A stretch of 64,000 nucleotides of DNA from Terricaulis silvestris (GCF_009792355.1 NZ_CP047045.1:2692501-2756500); one strand, 5' to 3'. Shown: positions 15,789 to 25,077, counted from the stretch's first letter. The notes: generated by a model not told the origin, from the letters alone. A program made the numbers and translations.

Positions 15789-17156
15789 TCAACGTCTGGC
15801 CGAAAGGTATTCGATCAAGTCGATCTTGGAGATGACGCCGACGACGTTGGAGGAATCGACGACGACGGCGACGTTGTCGGCGGCGAAGATGTGGAAGAGC
15901 TCCTCGATCCGCGCTTTCGGGTAGATCAGGCCGCCGATCGGCGACGACACCGATTTGGCGGGTGCGTTGAGATCAAACTCGCGCTTTTGCATCTTCTGGA
16001 GAATATCGCTCTCGTGGACGATGGCGTTGAGCTTGCCGCGTTCGATCAGCGGAATTTGGCTGACGCCGTTCTCGCGCATCAGATTGACGACGTCCCGGAG
16101 CGGCGCGTCAGCGTTGGCGGTGATCGGACGGGACTTGAGCCCCTTCATCAGCTCTTCGACGAAGCCCAGCTCGCGCTCGGTTTCGGTGAAACCGTGCTCC
16201 TTCATCCAATTGTCGTTCAAGAATTTGGAGACGTAGCGGTTGCCGTGATCTGGCAGCACGGTGATGACCACCTTGCCCGGACCGAGCTCCTTGGCGATTT
16301 CGACGGCGACGTGGACATTCGAGCCCGACGAGCCGCCGACGAACATGCCCTCTTCGCGCACGAGACGGCGCGCCATGACGAAGCTGTCGCGGTCGTTCAC
16401 TTGGCGCATGTCGTCGACGACGGAGAAATCCATGGCGCGGCATTCGATGTCTTCGCCGATGCCTTCGACCATGTAGACGTGCGCGGTCGGCAGCGTCTTG
16501 GTGTGGAAGAGATGGTAGTGCACCGAGCCCAGCGGGTCGGCGCCGATGATCTTCACGTTCGGCGCGTGCTCTTTGAAGTAGCGGCCGACGCCCGAGACCG
16601 TGCCGCCGGTGCCGGTGCCGCCGACGAAGGCGTCGAACTTGCCGCCGTCGGTGTCCTCGAAGATTTCTTTGCCGGTGGAATGGTAGTGCGCGTCGATGTT
16701 CCACTCTGAGTGGTACTGATCGACGTAGAAGGCGCCCGGCGTGTCTTCGGCGATCTTCTTGGCGACGTTGACATAGTGTTCGGGGGAGTCACCGGGGACG
16801 TCGGTCGGCGTGATGATGACTTCGGCGCCGTAGGCTTTGAGCGAGTCTTGTTTCTCTTTGCTCATCTTGTCCGGCATCGTGAAGATGCAGCGATAGCCCT
16901 TGATCGCGGCGGCCATGGCGAGGCCCTGGCCGGTGTTGCCGGAGGTGTTTTCAACAATCAGCCCGCCGGGCTTCAGAAGGCCTGCCTCTTCGGCGCGCTC
17001 GACGATGTAGGCGGCCATGCGGTCTTTGATCGAGCCGGCGGGATTGAGGTACTCGCACTTGACCCAAACTTCGGCGGCGCCTTCGGGCACGACCTTGTTG
17101 AGTTTGACGAGCGGCGTGTTGCCGATCGCGGCGAGAATGTTGGGTTTCAGTTTCAT
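15789..17156 (-). CDS. Cystathionine beta-synthase with CBS-domain pair
   Basis: Fold-type II PLP enzyme condensing serine (or O-acetylserine) with homocysteine to cystathionine. The 455-residue product has the PLP lysine in NPAGSIKDRMA (Lys near residue 44), the SGNTGQG substrate loop and the GGTGTGGT phosphate-binding loop in the first 330 residues. Two C-terminal CBS domains (about 340-455) form a Bateman module that in relatives binds adenosyl ligands. Eukaryotic-type haem ligation is not expected. The gene precedes the gamma-lyase gene on the same strand, giving a complete reverse transsulfuration pair inserted between murB and ddl. Confidence 0.93.
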   Translation of the reverse strand: MKLKPNILAAIGNTPLVKLNKVVPEGAAEVWVKCEYLNPAGSIKDRMAAYIVERAEEAGLLKPGGLIVENTSGNTGQGLAMAAAIKGYRCIFTMPDKMSKEKQDSLKAYGAEVIITPTDVPGDSPEHYVNVAKKIAEDTPGAFYVDQYHSEWNIDAHYHSTGKEIFEDTDGGKFDAFVGGTGTGGTVSGVGRYFKEHAPNVKIIGADPLGSVHYHLFHTKTLPTAHVYMVEGIGEDIECRAMDFSVVDDMRQVNDRDSFVMARRLVREEGMFVGGSSGSNVHVAVEIAKELGPGKVVITVLPDHGNRYVSKFLNDNWMKEHGFTETERELGFVEELMKGLKSRPITANADAPLRDVVNLMRENGVSQIPLIERGKLNAIVHESDILQKMQKREFDLNAPAKSVSSPIGGLIYPKARIEELFHIFAADNVAVVVDSSNVVGVISKIDLIEYLSARR

Positions 17157-17242
17157 CAGGAGTCCTTGGGCCTTACGGCTTTTGGGGCCGTCTTAGAGCG
17201 CGCTCCCATGGAACGGAAGCCCGCGCGGCGGCTGGCTGCCAT

Positions 17243-18799
17243 TCAATCCGTGGTTAAAGGCTGGAAGTGGCCGGCGGGTGCGGCGCTAAGCTCGGCCCAG
17301 TCCAGCTCTTCCTCGAGGCGGTGGAAGGCTTCATCGCTGATTTCGCCGCTCTCGCGCATCTCGGAAAGTTTGGCGCGCTGCTTAGGTATGATCTTCAGTT
17401 TGAGTTTTTCATACTTGGTCGCGGCTTGTGGTGTCTTGCTGCCGGCGATGGTTTTCGCGGCGGTGTAGGCCGCGCGCGCAAGCGCTGCTTCTTCGGACTC
17501 GTTGTTGGCCAGAGCGTCGAGCGCCGTTTGCATGATGGCGACGCGGCCGCGCGAAACCTCCTGCTCGACGACGTTGTCGGCGCCGAACTTGAGCAGGCTC
17601 AGCAGCGGCTTCAGTGTCAGCCCCTGAACCACGAGCGTACCGATGACGACGACGAATGCGGATAGCACGATGAGATCGCGGCCCGGAAAAGCCTGCGGTA
17701 GGGCAAATGCGGTCGCTAAAGTCACTAGCCCGCGCATGCCGCACCACGACACCAGCAGGCCGCCGCGCACGGTGGGCGGTTCGAGTCCATCGCTCAGGTG
17801 AACGCCAAACATCCGGTTCTTGGCGCGCACGGCGACGCCGTAGGACATCACGTAAACGATGCGGATGATGATGACCGTAGCGAGCACCGCGCCACTGAAC
17901 CAAAGCGCTTGCTCCAATTCGGCGCCTTGGAGGCGCGCGAGGATGGGCCGCACCTGTAGGCCCATGATGACGAAAGCGAGCACGTTCAACACGAAAATTA
18001 CGGTTTCCCAGACCGAGTACGTGCTGACGCGCAAGCGTGCTGACGTGTTCAGCGGGATAGTGGCCGCGAGCGTCATGGCGTAGACGACCATGGTGATGAT
18101 GGCCGAGAGGTGAAGGTGTTCGGCCAGAATCCAAACGCCGAATGTGCAGACGAACGTCATCACGGTGCTGCTGGCGGCGTCGGTGATGCGGCGGGTAGCG
18201 AATGTGTAAATGTGCGCAAGCGCGAAACCGGCGATGACGCTGCCGACGCCGGCGATCGCGATCGCTGGTCCGGCGCTGGCCCAGGTGAAGCCGCCGACGG
18301 CGGCTGACACGGCGAAGCGATAGATCAACAGCGCGGGGGCGTCGTTGAAGAGGCTCTCGCCTTGCAGGATTTGCGTGATGCGGCGCGGCAGCTTCAGCGA
18401 GCCGAGCACGGCGGAAGCGGCGACCGCGTCCGGCGGCGCGACGATGGCGCCGAGCGCGATTGCGGCAGCGATCGGCAGCCCACCCCACTTCCAGCCGACG
18501 AAAGCGACAGCGGCGACGGTAAGCGCAACCATGACGAACACCAGAGACAGCAGCGGCGCAAGGTTGCGCTTCAGATCGCGCGGCGAGGTATCGAATGCAG
18601 CGTCGAGCAGGACCGGCGCCACGAACAGAGCGAGCGCGAGTTCAGGATCGATCGCGATCTCGGGGCCGGCAGGCAGGAACGCCAAGGCGCCGCCCGCGAG
18701 CGCGAGCAGCGATGGGTACGGCACGCCGATGCGGCGCGAGAAGCCGGTCACGAGGACGGCGAAGAACAGCAGAACGAGGGTCCATTCGAACAGGACCAT
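17243..18799 (-). CDS. CPA1-family monovalent cation:proton antiporter
   Basis: The 518-residue inner-membrane protein has about 11-12 hydrophobic segments in the first 410 residues. The conserved Asp pair region of CPA1 exchangers appears as GESLFNDAPALL near residue 150, with the PPDAVAA segment before it. A cytoplasmic tail of about 110 residues follows with charged helices. It exchanges Na+ and/or K+ for H+; ion preference is not readable. Its ATG directly abuts the murB stop codon with no gap, so it is translated from the murB transcript, an odd partnership that suggests recent insertion of the antiporter behind murB. Confidence 0.92.
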   Translation of the reverse strand: MVLFEWTLVLLFFAVLVTGFSRRIGVPYPSLLALAGGALAFLPAGPEIAIDPELALALFVAPVLLDAAFDTSPRDLKRNLAPLLSLVFVMVALTVAAVAFVGWKWGGLPIAAAIALGAIVAPPDAVAASAVLGSLKLPRRITQILQGESLFNDAPALLIYRFAVSAAVGGFTWASAGPAIAIAGVGSVIAGFALAHIYTFATRRITDAASSTVMTFVCTFGVWILAEHLHLSAIITMVVYAMTLAATIPLNTSARLRVSTYSVWETVIFVLNVLAFVIMGLQVRPILARLQGAELEQALWFSGAVLATVIIIRIVYVMSYGVAVRAKNRMFGVHLSDGLEPPTVRGGLLVSWCGMRGLVTLATAFALPQAFPGRDLIVLSAFVVVIGTLVVQGLTLKPLLSLLKFGADNVVEQEVSRGRVAIMQTALDALANNESEEAALARAAYTAAKTIAGSKTPQAATKYEKLKLKIIPKQRAKLSEMRESGEISDEAFHRLEEELDWAELSAAPAGHFQPLTTD

Positions 18800-19705
18800 C
18801 TAGGGCCGCCCGGTCCGCTTGATTTCCCACTCGAGTTCGATGCCGTGCTTGGCTTTGACCGCGGCGCGGACGTCTTCGCCTAGGCCTTCGATGTCGGCGG
18901 CGGTGGCTTCGCCGGTGTTGATGAGGAAGTTGGCGTGGAGTTCGCTGACTTGCGCGCCGCCGCGCCGGTAGCCGCGCATGCCGGCTTCGTCGTTGAGCTT
19001 CCAGGCGGAAAGCTTTTCACCGTTAGCGTCGACTGGATTCTTGAAGGTGGAGCCGCCGGTTTTTTCGCGGATCGGCTGGCTGGCTTCGCGCTTGGACGTG
19101 ATCTCTCCCATGCGCGCGGTGATGGCGGCGGGATCATCGGGCGCGCCTTGGTAGGTGGCGTTCAAGAAGATCAACCCGTCGGGCAGCGCGTTGTGGCGAT
19201 AGGTGAAGCCGAACTCCGACGCTGGGATGACAACGATTTCACTTGTGCGCGTCATCACGGTGGCCTCGACGAGCACGTCCTTGGTTTCGCGGCCGTAGCA
19301 GCCGGCGTTCATGGTGAGCGCGCCGCCGATGGTGCCGGGAATGCCCGCGTAAAACTCAAGGCCGGCGATGCCAGCTTTGGCCGCGCCTTTGGCGACCATG
19401 GAATCCAGCACACCGGCGCCTGCCTTGATGCGCGCGCCGTCGAGCGGTTCGATTTGCGCGAACTGGCGGCCGGCGAGCCGGATGGTGACGCCCGGCACGC
19501 CGCCGTCGCGTACGATCAGGTTAGAACCGACGCCGATGGGAAGAACCGGAACGTCATTCGGCAGCGCCGCCAGGAATTGTGCGAGATCGTCGGTGTCGGC
19601 GGGCAGGAAGAGCGCGTCGGCGGGGCCGCCCACTCGGAACCAGGTGAATGGCGCTAGGCTTTCGCCTCTAAGGAGCTGGCCGCGCACGGCTGGAAAATCA
19701 CTCAT
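18800..19705 (-). CDS. murB: UDP-N-acetylenolpyruvoylglucosamine reductase MurB
   Basis: FAD-dependent enzyme reducing UDP-GlcNAc-enolpyruvate to UDP-MurNAc in cytoplasmic peptidoglycan synthesis. The 301-residue length and sequence fit type II MurB. Motifs are the [11 protein letters not shown] start of the FAD domain, the [14 protein letters not shown] flavin loop, the [21 protein letters not shown] motif, the YRH segment, and the active-site Ser region GGSTFKNP near residue 220, with Glu near the C-terminus in [11 protein letters not shown]. The start at 19705 is the only good ATG. It is preceded by a divergent lipoprotein gene, so it cannot share a promoter with murC, in contrast to the usual murC-murB pairing. 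Confidence 0.96.
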   Translation of the reverse strand: MSDFPAVRGQLLRGESLAPFTWFRVGGPADALFLPADTDDLAQFLAALPNDVPVLPIGVGSNLIVRDGGVPGVTIRLAGRQFAQIEPLDGARIKAGAGVLDSMVAKGAAKAGIAGLEFYAGIPGTIGGALTMNAGCYGRETKDVLVEATVMTRTSEIVVIPASEFGFTYRHNALPDGLIFLNATYQGAPDDPAAITARMGEITSKREASQPIREKTGGSTFKNPVDANGEKLSAWKLNDEAGMRGYRRGGAQVSELHANFLINTGEATAADIEGLGEDVRAAVKAKHGIELEWEIKRTGRP

Positions 19706-19801
19706 TGTTGATGCCTATGTCACGCTTCCGATGCACGGAAAAGCGGGGCGGGCTCGTAAAGAGGATGCAGGACAAGAGATCCTGACTTGGAGGTAACGGC
19801 C

Positions 19802-20164
19802 ATGTTGCGCAGCAGCCTTTTCGCACTCGCCCTCATCAGCGTCGCCGGATGCGCCAGCGATGGCGCAACGCAAACGGCCGACAACGACCGGGATTGTTTC
19901 CGCAGCAGCCAAGTGCGCGGGTATAACGTGATCGACGACCGTCATGTCGAACTGCGCGTCGGCGCTAACGAGAGCTACATCCTGGAAACCGACTGGAACG
20001 CGCGCGATCTGAATTGGGACCAGCGCATCGGGTTGCGTTCGACCACAGGGTCGATCTGCACCGGGAATGGCCTTGGCGTCGACATCATTGGCGGCGAACC
20101 GCAGCGGCGCTACACCATCGTTTCGATCATCCGCGCGCCGGAGCCGGCAGAGCAGGCAAGTTAA
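19802..20164 (+). CDS. DUF6491-family lipoprotein (copy 1)
   Basis: The 120-residue product has a signal peptide with lipobox VAGC (Cys near residue 17). It then carries a DUF6491-like domain with the pattern DCFRSSQVRGYNVIDDRHVEL followed by a conserved YIL strand, W-RD-L-W turn and a second Cys (SICTGNGLG). The conserved Cys pair may form a disulfide in the periplasm. GGAGG lies about 10 bases before the ATG at 19802 and decides the start. A paralogue follows after 27 bases. The function of the family is not known. These two plus-strand genes split murB from murC. Confidence 0.8.
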   Translation: MLRSSLFALALISVAGCASDGATQTADNDRDCFRSSQVRGYNVIDDRHVELRVGANESYILETDWNARDLNWDQRIGLRSTTGSICTGNGLGVDIIGGEPQRRYTIVSIIRAPEPAEQAS

Positions 20165-20191
20165 GTCTTATTACTCACTCGGAGAATGTTC

Positions 20192-20560
20192 ATGCGTTTT
20201 GCACTTTCAGCGCCTGCGGCAGTCGCCGCGCTCGCACTCGGCGCCTGCTCTACGACGGAAACGGCACGCAACGGCTCCGGCGCCGATTGCTTCCGGCCGG
20301 AGCAAGTGACGGGATACTCAGTGATCGACGAGAGCCATGTGCGCGTCATCGCCCGCGCCCATCAGTACGTCTTGACGATACAGGGCCGCGCCACTGAACT
20401 CGACTGGACGCGCGCGATTGCGTTGCAAACGACCGGTGGGCAACTGATCTGTCCGGGGCGCTCGACGCTTGGCGTGTATCTGGTCGGCGGGGACTCGCAG
20501 TTGCGCTATCCGATTTCAAACGTCGCGCTCGAGCAGGATAACACGCCGACCGGCAGCTAA
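20192..20560 (+). CDS. DUF6491-family lipoprotein (copy 2)
   Basis: The 122-residue product shares the plan of the gene before it: signal with lipobox GAC (LGAC near residue 18), DCFRPEQVTGYSVIDESHV block, a Y-L strand and ICPGRSTLGV with the second Cys. The two are tandem duplicates that have diverged strongly outside the motif. The ATG at 20192 is preferred over one at 20186 because GGAG ends 7 bases before the former and only one base before the latter. Its stop codon overlaps the end of the convergent HAD gene by 4 bases. Confidence 0.8.
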   Translation: MRFALSAPAAVAALALGACSTTETARNGSGADCFRPEQVTGYSVIDESHVRVIARAHQYVLTIQGRATELDWTRAIALQTTGGQLICPGRSTLGVYLVGGDSQLRYPISNVALEQDNTPTGS

Positions 20561-21417
20561 GACGCGATCGGCAGCCCTGCGCGTAAGGCGATGCGTTGCA
20601 GGGCGCCCTTTACGATGACGTCGAGCTGGCTGCCTGGGAGGTAGTCAGCCGGCGCCACGTAGTTCACGCGGTCTTCCGCGATCAGCAAATGGATATGGCT
20701 GACCTTGAGCGGATCGTTCCAGCGATCGGGATCAAGCACGGCGACCGCCGTGCCGCCTTGGTCGGTGACCATTTTCATCGACGGAATGTCGGTGTCGCCG
20801 TCGCCGATGAAGATCATGCGCTCGAATGGCAGCGGACGTTCTTCAGCGCGCATCCAGCGATTGATCGCCTGGGTGTCCCACACGTTTTCAATGCCCTTGT
20901 TGATGCGGAACAAGAACTGCGTCTTGTTGGTGTAGTTCACCGCCACCGCCGGCCACACCGCTTCGCCCTTCTCGTTGTAGATAAAGCGCGACGCGAACAC
21001 GCGCTTGAAGTGCGGATAAATCGAGCAGCCTTCGATCATTTCCTCGGTGCCGGACGAGACGACGTAGTGATCGAGGTCGAGGCCTTGATCCGAGGCGAAT
21101 GAATCGAGACGCGGAAACCAGCTTTCGACGCCGTCGAAGAAAGATGGCGTCGCGCCGTGTTCGCGCAGGCGTTCGCGGGTGACGGCTTTGCCGAGCTTGC
21201 GCGAGCGCTCGATCATCTGCTGCATGTAGACGAGGATTTCGTCGGCGTCGGAGGTCTTGGCCAGACGCTTCACGTCCTTCCAGAACACGTCGTGATCGAT
21301 GCCGAGATCGGGGATGAACGAGTGTTCCTGCAGGTTGCCGCGCGCGAGCGTGCCGTCGAAATCATAGATGATGGCGGCGCGCAGGGGTTTGGGCGCGCGG
21401 TGGGCGGTGTCTGGCAT
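20557..21417 (-). CDS. HAD-superfamily phosphatase (IB-type)
   Basis: The 286-residue cytoplasmic protein has the HAD catalytic motifs: motif I DFDGTLA (nucleophile Asp near residue 20), motif II in VVSSGTEE, and motif IV FIGDGDTDIPS near residue 205. A helical cap lies between motifs I and II, as in subfamily IB phosphatases such as phosphoserine-phosphatase-like enzymes. The substrate is unknown. The ATG at 21417 begins the hydrophilic N-terminus; a TTG 17 codons upstream is also in frame but lies by the repeat. It follows the DUF6438-like gene and a palindromic element on the minus strand downstream of murC. Confidence 0.88.
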   Translation of the reverse strand: MPDTAHRAPKPLRAAIIYDFDGTLARGNLQEHSFIPDLGIDHDVFWKDVKRLAKTSDADEILVYMQQMIERSRKLGKAVTRERLREHGATPSFFDGVESWFPRLDSFASDQGLDLDHYVVSSGTEEMIEGCSIYPHFKRVFASRFIYNEKGEAVWPAVAVNYTNKTQFLFRINKGIENVWDTQAINRWMRAEERPLPFERMIFIGDGDTDIPSMKMVTDQGGTAVAVLDPDRWNDPLKVSHIHLLIAEDRVNYVAPADYLPGSQLDVIVKGALQRIALRAGLPIAS

Positions 21418-21473
21418 GGGTCTGGGCTGTGGGGAGTCGGGGCTCGGGTCAAATCGTTTCGGCTTCAACCCTG

Positions 21474-21611
21474 CTCGCCCTTGATGGGCGAGCTGTCAGC
21501 GCGCGAAGCGCGATGACTGAGTGGGTGGTTGCGCCGTCGCTTGCAGGACCGAGCCGCCACCCACTCCGTCCGCGAACGGTGTTCGCGGCCACCTCGCCCA
21601 TCAAGGGCGAG
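21474..21611. repeat. Nested palindromic intergenic element
   Basis: Perfect 19-base arms at 21474-21492 and 21593-21611 (CTCGCCCTTGATGGGCGAG and its complement) enclose a second arm pair (GAGTGGGTGG against CCACCCACTC) and two small GC hairpins. Each 19-base arm is itself nearly self-complementary. It separates the HAD gene from the frameshifted lipoprotein gene. Confidence 0.75.
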
Positions 21612-21616
21612 GAGAC

Positions 21617-22104
21617 TTATTCCTGCGGCTTCAGCCGATCGCGGAGGGCGCGGACGCGGTCCAGCAGTGGCTGAGCGGCGGGCAGCGACGCGCGGAACTC
21701 CAGGGAGACGCTTTCCGCGCCGCTGGGGCTCTCGATCGTGAGGGCCTCGGCGCCGCCGTCGGCGCAATCGGGGCAGCCGACGACGTCAGGCACGGTGGTG
21801 AGATCGGTGGCTGCGGCGAGGCGCTGGATCTCTTGCCACTCGGCTGCGGTGAGCGGCGTCGAGAAACGCTGCGGGACTTGCGCAGGATTGGGCGCGCCAC
21901 GACCACCGCGCGCTTCGCGGATGAGCACGGCCTCGCCTTCGGTGATTTCGAGACGCGTCGTGCAATAGCCCACGCACATGCCGAAGGATGTGGTGGAGAT
22001 AACGCGTGTGATGCTCGCTAGCGGAGGCGCAGCGGTGCTGGCGCAGGCGGTCAAGGCGAGCCAAGAGCGAGTGCGGTTAGCGCGTTGAGTTTGGTCGCGA
22101 TCAT
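21617..22104 (-). pseudogene. DUF6438-like lipoprotein, apparently frameshifted in the signal peptide
   Basis: From a TTG at 22054 the frame encodes 145 residues beginning at a lipobox-like TAC-A motif. The domain that follows has SFGMCVGYCTTRLEI and VVGCPDCADG segments, with paired Cys resembling DUF6438. A plausible signal peptide start (ATG at 22104, MIATKLNALTALALG) lies in another frame and ends at a stop codon exactly where the lipobox begins in the domain frame. One missing base near 22055-22075 would explain this. Either the gene has lost its signal peptide or the sequence has an error here. The domain frame itself is intact to the stop. Confidence 0.6.
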
Positions 22105-22168
22105 TTGGGCTCGCTTCTGTTACGTAACCATCGCGCTACTCAGATGAGCGCGCGATGAACAGGGACCG

Positions 22169-22744
22169 CTAGGACACCCACAAACCTTGGTGACCCAGCA
22201 GCGTCCACTCGCCATTCACACGCTCGAATAGATAGTAGGCGCCGCCACCACACAGCCCGCCGCAGCTAAAGGCGCCGACCAGCAACGCGTGTTGGCCGTC
22301 TGGCGCGAAAGCGACGGGTGACACACGCCACACCACAACCACTTCGCGCTGAGATCCTTCAACCAAGCGAAGAACATCTACCCCATTGTCATAGAAGCGC
22401 GGTGCCTCCGACGTGAGGCATTCGGGAAGACTGATACGTTCTTCGGACCGCACACCCTCAAAATAGGCCGACGTATCCAGATCGAAGTGTTCGAGCGGAC
22501 GCTCCGGATCAGGCGCCATCAGGCCATTGCCGCGCTCAAACCGCGTTGGAGGGGCCGGTTGCGCCGAATGACGTTCCACCAACGCAGGATCAGCGCGCGT
22601 GAGAAATCCCACTTGTTCTCGAACCGGTAGCTGAGCGTAAAAACTGCGATAAACGGCGCACGCATCGTTGTCTGCAACGGGAGCCGCGCACCCCAAGAAG
22701 GTTAGCGCCAATAGCGAGGCAAGCCCGACGCGAAGCACTCTCAT
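22169..22744 (-). CDS. Hypothetical lipoprotein coupled to murC
   Basis: The 191-residue product has a lipoprotein signal (lipobox FLGC, Cys near residue 19) and no recognised domain. A Cys-Gly-rich patch ([16 protein letters not shown]) near residue 165 and a W-T-LLGHQG end suggest a compact periplasmic domain with a possible disulfide. Its ATG overlaps the murC stop (ATGA), so it is translated with murC. The combination of murC with an envelope lipoprotein is unusual for a dcw cluster and marks the point where the cluster is opened. Confidence 0.75.
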   Translation of the reverse strand: MRVLRVGLASLLALTFLGCAAPVADNDACAVYRSFYAQLPVREQVGFLTRADPALVERHSAQPAPPTRFERGNGLMAPDPERPLEHFDLDTSAYFEGVRSEERISLPECLTSEAPRFYDNGVDVLRLVEGSQREVVVVWRVSPVAFAPDGQHALLVGAFSCGGLCGGGAYYLFERVNGEWTLLGHQGLWVS

Positions 22745-24156
22745 GCCGCCGCCGCACCGAGCTTGGCGGGAAGCGCATTAGCGTACGCGGTGATGTCGCC
22801 CGCGCCTAAGCACACGACGATGTCGCCTGGTTTGGCTTCAGCGCGCACGAAGTCTGGCAGCGAGTCTAGGCTTGCGATACGCCGCGCGTCGCGGTGGCCG
22901 TGGCTTTTTAGCGAAATCACCAGCGCGTCGGAGTTCACGTCTTCGATTGGGGTTTCGCCGGCGCTGTAGACGTCGGCGACGCAGACGATGTCGGCGTCGT
23001 TGAAGCAGGTGGAGAAGTCTTGGAAGAGGTCGCGCAGGCGCGTGTAGCGGTGCGGCTGCACCACAGCGAGCACGCGGCCGCCTGTCATTTCGCGCGCGGC
23101 GGAGAGTACGGCGGCGATTTCGACCGGGTGGTGGCCGTAATCGTCGACGATGCGGACTTCGTTCCAGTAGCCGGTGGTGGTGAAGCGGCGCTTCACGCCG
23201 GAGAATTTCTTCAAGCCGGTGCGGATGCCGGCGTCGGTGACGCCAAGCTCACGCGCCACAGCGATGGCCGCGACGGCGTTCTGTACGTTGTGACGGCCGG
23301 CCACCGGCAAAAAGAGGTCGTGCATCGTCACGCCCGGGCCTTCGCCCTTCTTGCGCGCCACCACGTCGAAGGTTGAGCCTTCGCGCGAGGGGCGGACGTT
23401 GACGGCGCAAACGTCGGCTTGCGGGTTGAAGCCGTAGGAGATGATGCGGCGGTCGCGCACTTGGGCGGCCAGCGCTTGGACTTGCGGGTGATCGAGGCAC
23501 ATCACGGCGAAGCCATAGAACGGGATGTTCTCGACGAAGGTTTTGTAGGCCTCGTTCATCGCTTCGGCGGTGCCGTAATGATCGAGGTGCTCGGGGTCCA
23601 TGTTGGTGACGACGACGGCGGTGGCGCGGAGACGCGTGAAGGTGCCGTCGCTTTCATCGGCCTCAACCACCATCCACTCGCCCTCGCCCATGCGCGAATT
23701 GGCGCCGTAGGCGTTGATGATGCCGCCATTGATCACGGTCGGATCTTTTTGGCCGGCGTCGAGCAATGCGGCGATCATGGAGGTGGTGGTGGTTTTGCCG
23801 TGGGTGCCGCCGACGGCGACGTTCCACTTCAGGCGCATAATCTCCGCGAGCATTTCGGCGCGCCGGACGATCGGCACGCCGCGAGCGCGCGCGGTGTCAA
23901 CTTCCGGGTTGCCGTCCTTGATGGCGGAGGAAATCACCACGACGCCGGCGTTCGCCGTGTTCTCGGCTTTGTGGCCGATGGTGACGGTGATGCCGCATTC
24001 GCGCAGGCGATCGATGTTAGCGCTTTCCTTGGCGTCGGAGCCGGTCACCTCGTAGCCGAGGTTCTTCATCACCGACGCGATGCCGGACATGCCGATGCCG
24101 CCAATGCCGACGAAATGGATGGTCCCGGTATCGAAAGGAATGGCGCGACGGATCAT
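22741..24156 (-). CDS. murC: UDP-N-acetylmuramate--L-alanine ligase MurC
   Basis: ATP-dependent Mur ligase adding L-Ala to UDP-MurNAc in the cytoplasm. The 471-residue product shows the N-terminal UDP-binding glycine motif ([11 protein letters not shown]), the ATP P-loop [11 protein letters not shown] near residue 115, the central-domain EADESDGTF motif, and the C-terminal domain with [10 protein letters not shown] and QPHRYTRL. Everything expected is present. It is separated from murG by the ECF sigma cassette (about 1.5 kb) and from murB by about 3 kb of other genes; a coupled lipoprotein gene follows. Confidence 0.97.
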   Translation of the reverse strand: MIRRAIPFDTGTIHFVGIGGIGMSGIASVMKNLGYEVTGSDAKESANIDRLRECGITVTIGHKAENTANAGVVVISSAIKDGNPEVDTARARGVPIVRRAEMLAEIMRLKWNVAVGGTHGKTTTTSMIAALLDAGQKDPTVINGGIINAYGANSRMGEGEWMVVEADESDGTFTRLRATAVVVTNMDPEHLDHYGTAEAMNEAYKTFVENIPFYGFAVMCLDHPQVQALAAQVRDRRIISYGFNPQADVCAVNVRPSREGSTFDVVARKKGEGPGVTMHDLFLPVAGRHNVQNAVAAIAVARELGVTDAGIRTGLKKFSGVKRRFTTTGYWNEVRIVDDYGHHPVEIAAVLSAAREMTGGRVLAVVQPHRYTRLRDLFQDFSTCFNDADIVCVADVYSAGETPIEDVNSDALVISLKSHGHRDARRIASLDSLPDFVRAEAKPGDIVVCLGAGDITAYANALPAKLGAAAA

Positions 24157-24203
24157 GAAGTCCCCGAGTTGAAGCGCTCAGTATAGAGGCGCTTCCGGGC
24201 GCA

Positions 24204-24530
24204 TCAAAGGCGGAAGCGGAGTTGCGAGAACGCGCGGGCGAAGGGTGAGCGGCGGCCTTTGACGGCTTCCATGGCCAGGAGATAGGCGGAGCCGACGGCG
24301 ACCAGGGCGTAGAACAGCGGCTGCGCCGTTTCGATGCTGAAGCCGGCGGCTTGGGCCAAACCGAAGAAGGCGCCGACGCCGGACGAGGCGGCGACGATGT
24401 TGAGTGCGCGGGTGCGTGCGGCGCGGCGTTGCTTGTGCTGCGCGACGCGGGCGAAGACATCGATCCGGAATGCAGGATCGGGCGTGGCCGGCTTTTCGCC
24501 GAGCAGGTTGGCGAGATCGTCGTCGGTCAT
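24204..24530 (-). CDS. Small membrane protein, putative anti-sigma factor
   Basis: The 108-residue product has a hydrophilic N-terminus (about residues 1-45, with DPAFRIDVFARVAQHKQRR) and two transmembrane helices (about 46-65 and 70-90), then a basic tail. Its ATG overlaps the stop of the ECF sigma gene (ATGA), which is the usual arrangement for a sigma/anti-sigma pair. No ZAS zinc motif is present and no named anti-sigma domain is recognised, so the role is inferred from position and topology. Confidence 0.6.
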   Translation of the reverse strand: MTDDDLANLLGEKPATPDPAFRIDVFARVAQHKQRRAARTRALNIVAASSGVGAFFGLAQAAGFSIETAQPLFYALVAVGSAYLLAMEAVKGRRSPFARAFSQLRFRL

Positions 24531-25072
24531 GGGGCGCTCTCCGCGCTGATGCCCAGCGCTGTTTGTAGACGCGCGCGGCCGCGCGTCACGTGCGATTTCA
24601 CAGTGCCGAGCGGCAGCTTCAAAATCTCGGCGGCTTCCTGGTGCGTGAAGTCCTGACCGAGGCAGAGCGCCAGCACGGCGCGCTGATCCTCGGGAAGCTG
24701 ATCCATGGCTTGGCGGAGCGCAAGGCGTTGCGCGGCGCGGGCGTGTGGCTCGGCCTCGGTGTCTGAGAGTTCGGCGTAGGCGGTGTCGCGCGCTTGGCGG
24801 CGCGACGAGGAGCGGCGTTCTCGGCGCCAGTATTGGAAGGCGACGCCGCAAATGAAGGTGCGCAAGCTGGACGCGCCGTCGAAGCGATTGAGCACGGCCC
24901 AGGTGCGGGCGAAGGCCTCCTGCGCCAGATCGTCCGCATCGGCGTCGTTGCCGGTGAGGCGGCGCAGGAAAGCGCGAACGGCTGACTGGTGCGCATCGAC
25001 GAGGTGGCCGAACGCGCGGAAGTCGCCCCCGCGCGCCAAGCCGATCAAACGCGCCTCTTCGGCAGCGTCCAT
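24527..25072 (-). CDS. ECF-type RNA polymerase sigma factor
   Basis: The 181-residue protein carries sigma region 2 (about residues 25-90; DADDLAQEAFARTW near 47-60 is the conserved region 2.2) and region 4 (about 125-175; LPEDQRAVLALC and the HTH EAAEILKLPLGTVKSHVTRGRARL). Region 3 is absent, as in ECF sigma factors. The ATG at 25072 follows the upstream membrane gene by 5 bases. It likely forms a signalling unit with the overlapping membrane gene downstream and the small membrane proteins upstream. The -35/-10 target is not identifiable here. Confidence 0.93.
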   Translation of the reverse strand: MDAAEEARLIGLARGGDFRAFGHLVDAHQSAVRAFLRRLTGNDADADDLAQEAFARTWAVLNRFDGASSLRTFICGVAFQYWRRERRSSSRRQARDTAYAELSDTEAEPHARAAQRLALRQAMDQLPEDQRAVLALCLGQDFTHQEAAEILKLPLGTVKSHVTRGRARLQTALGISAESAP

Positions 25073-25077
25073 GCGCG

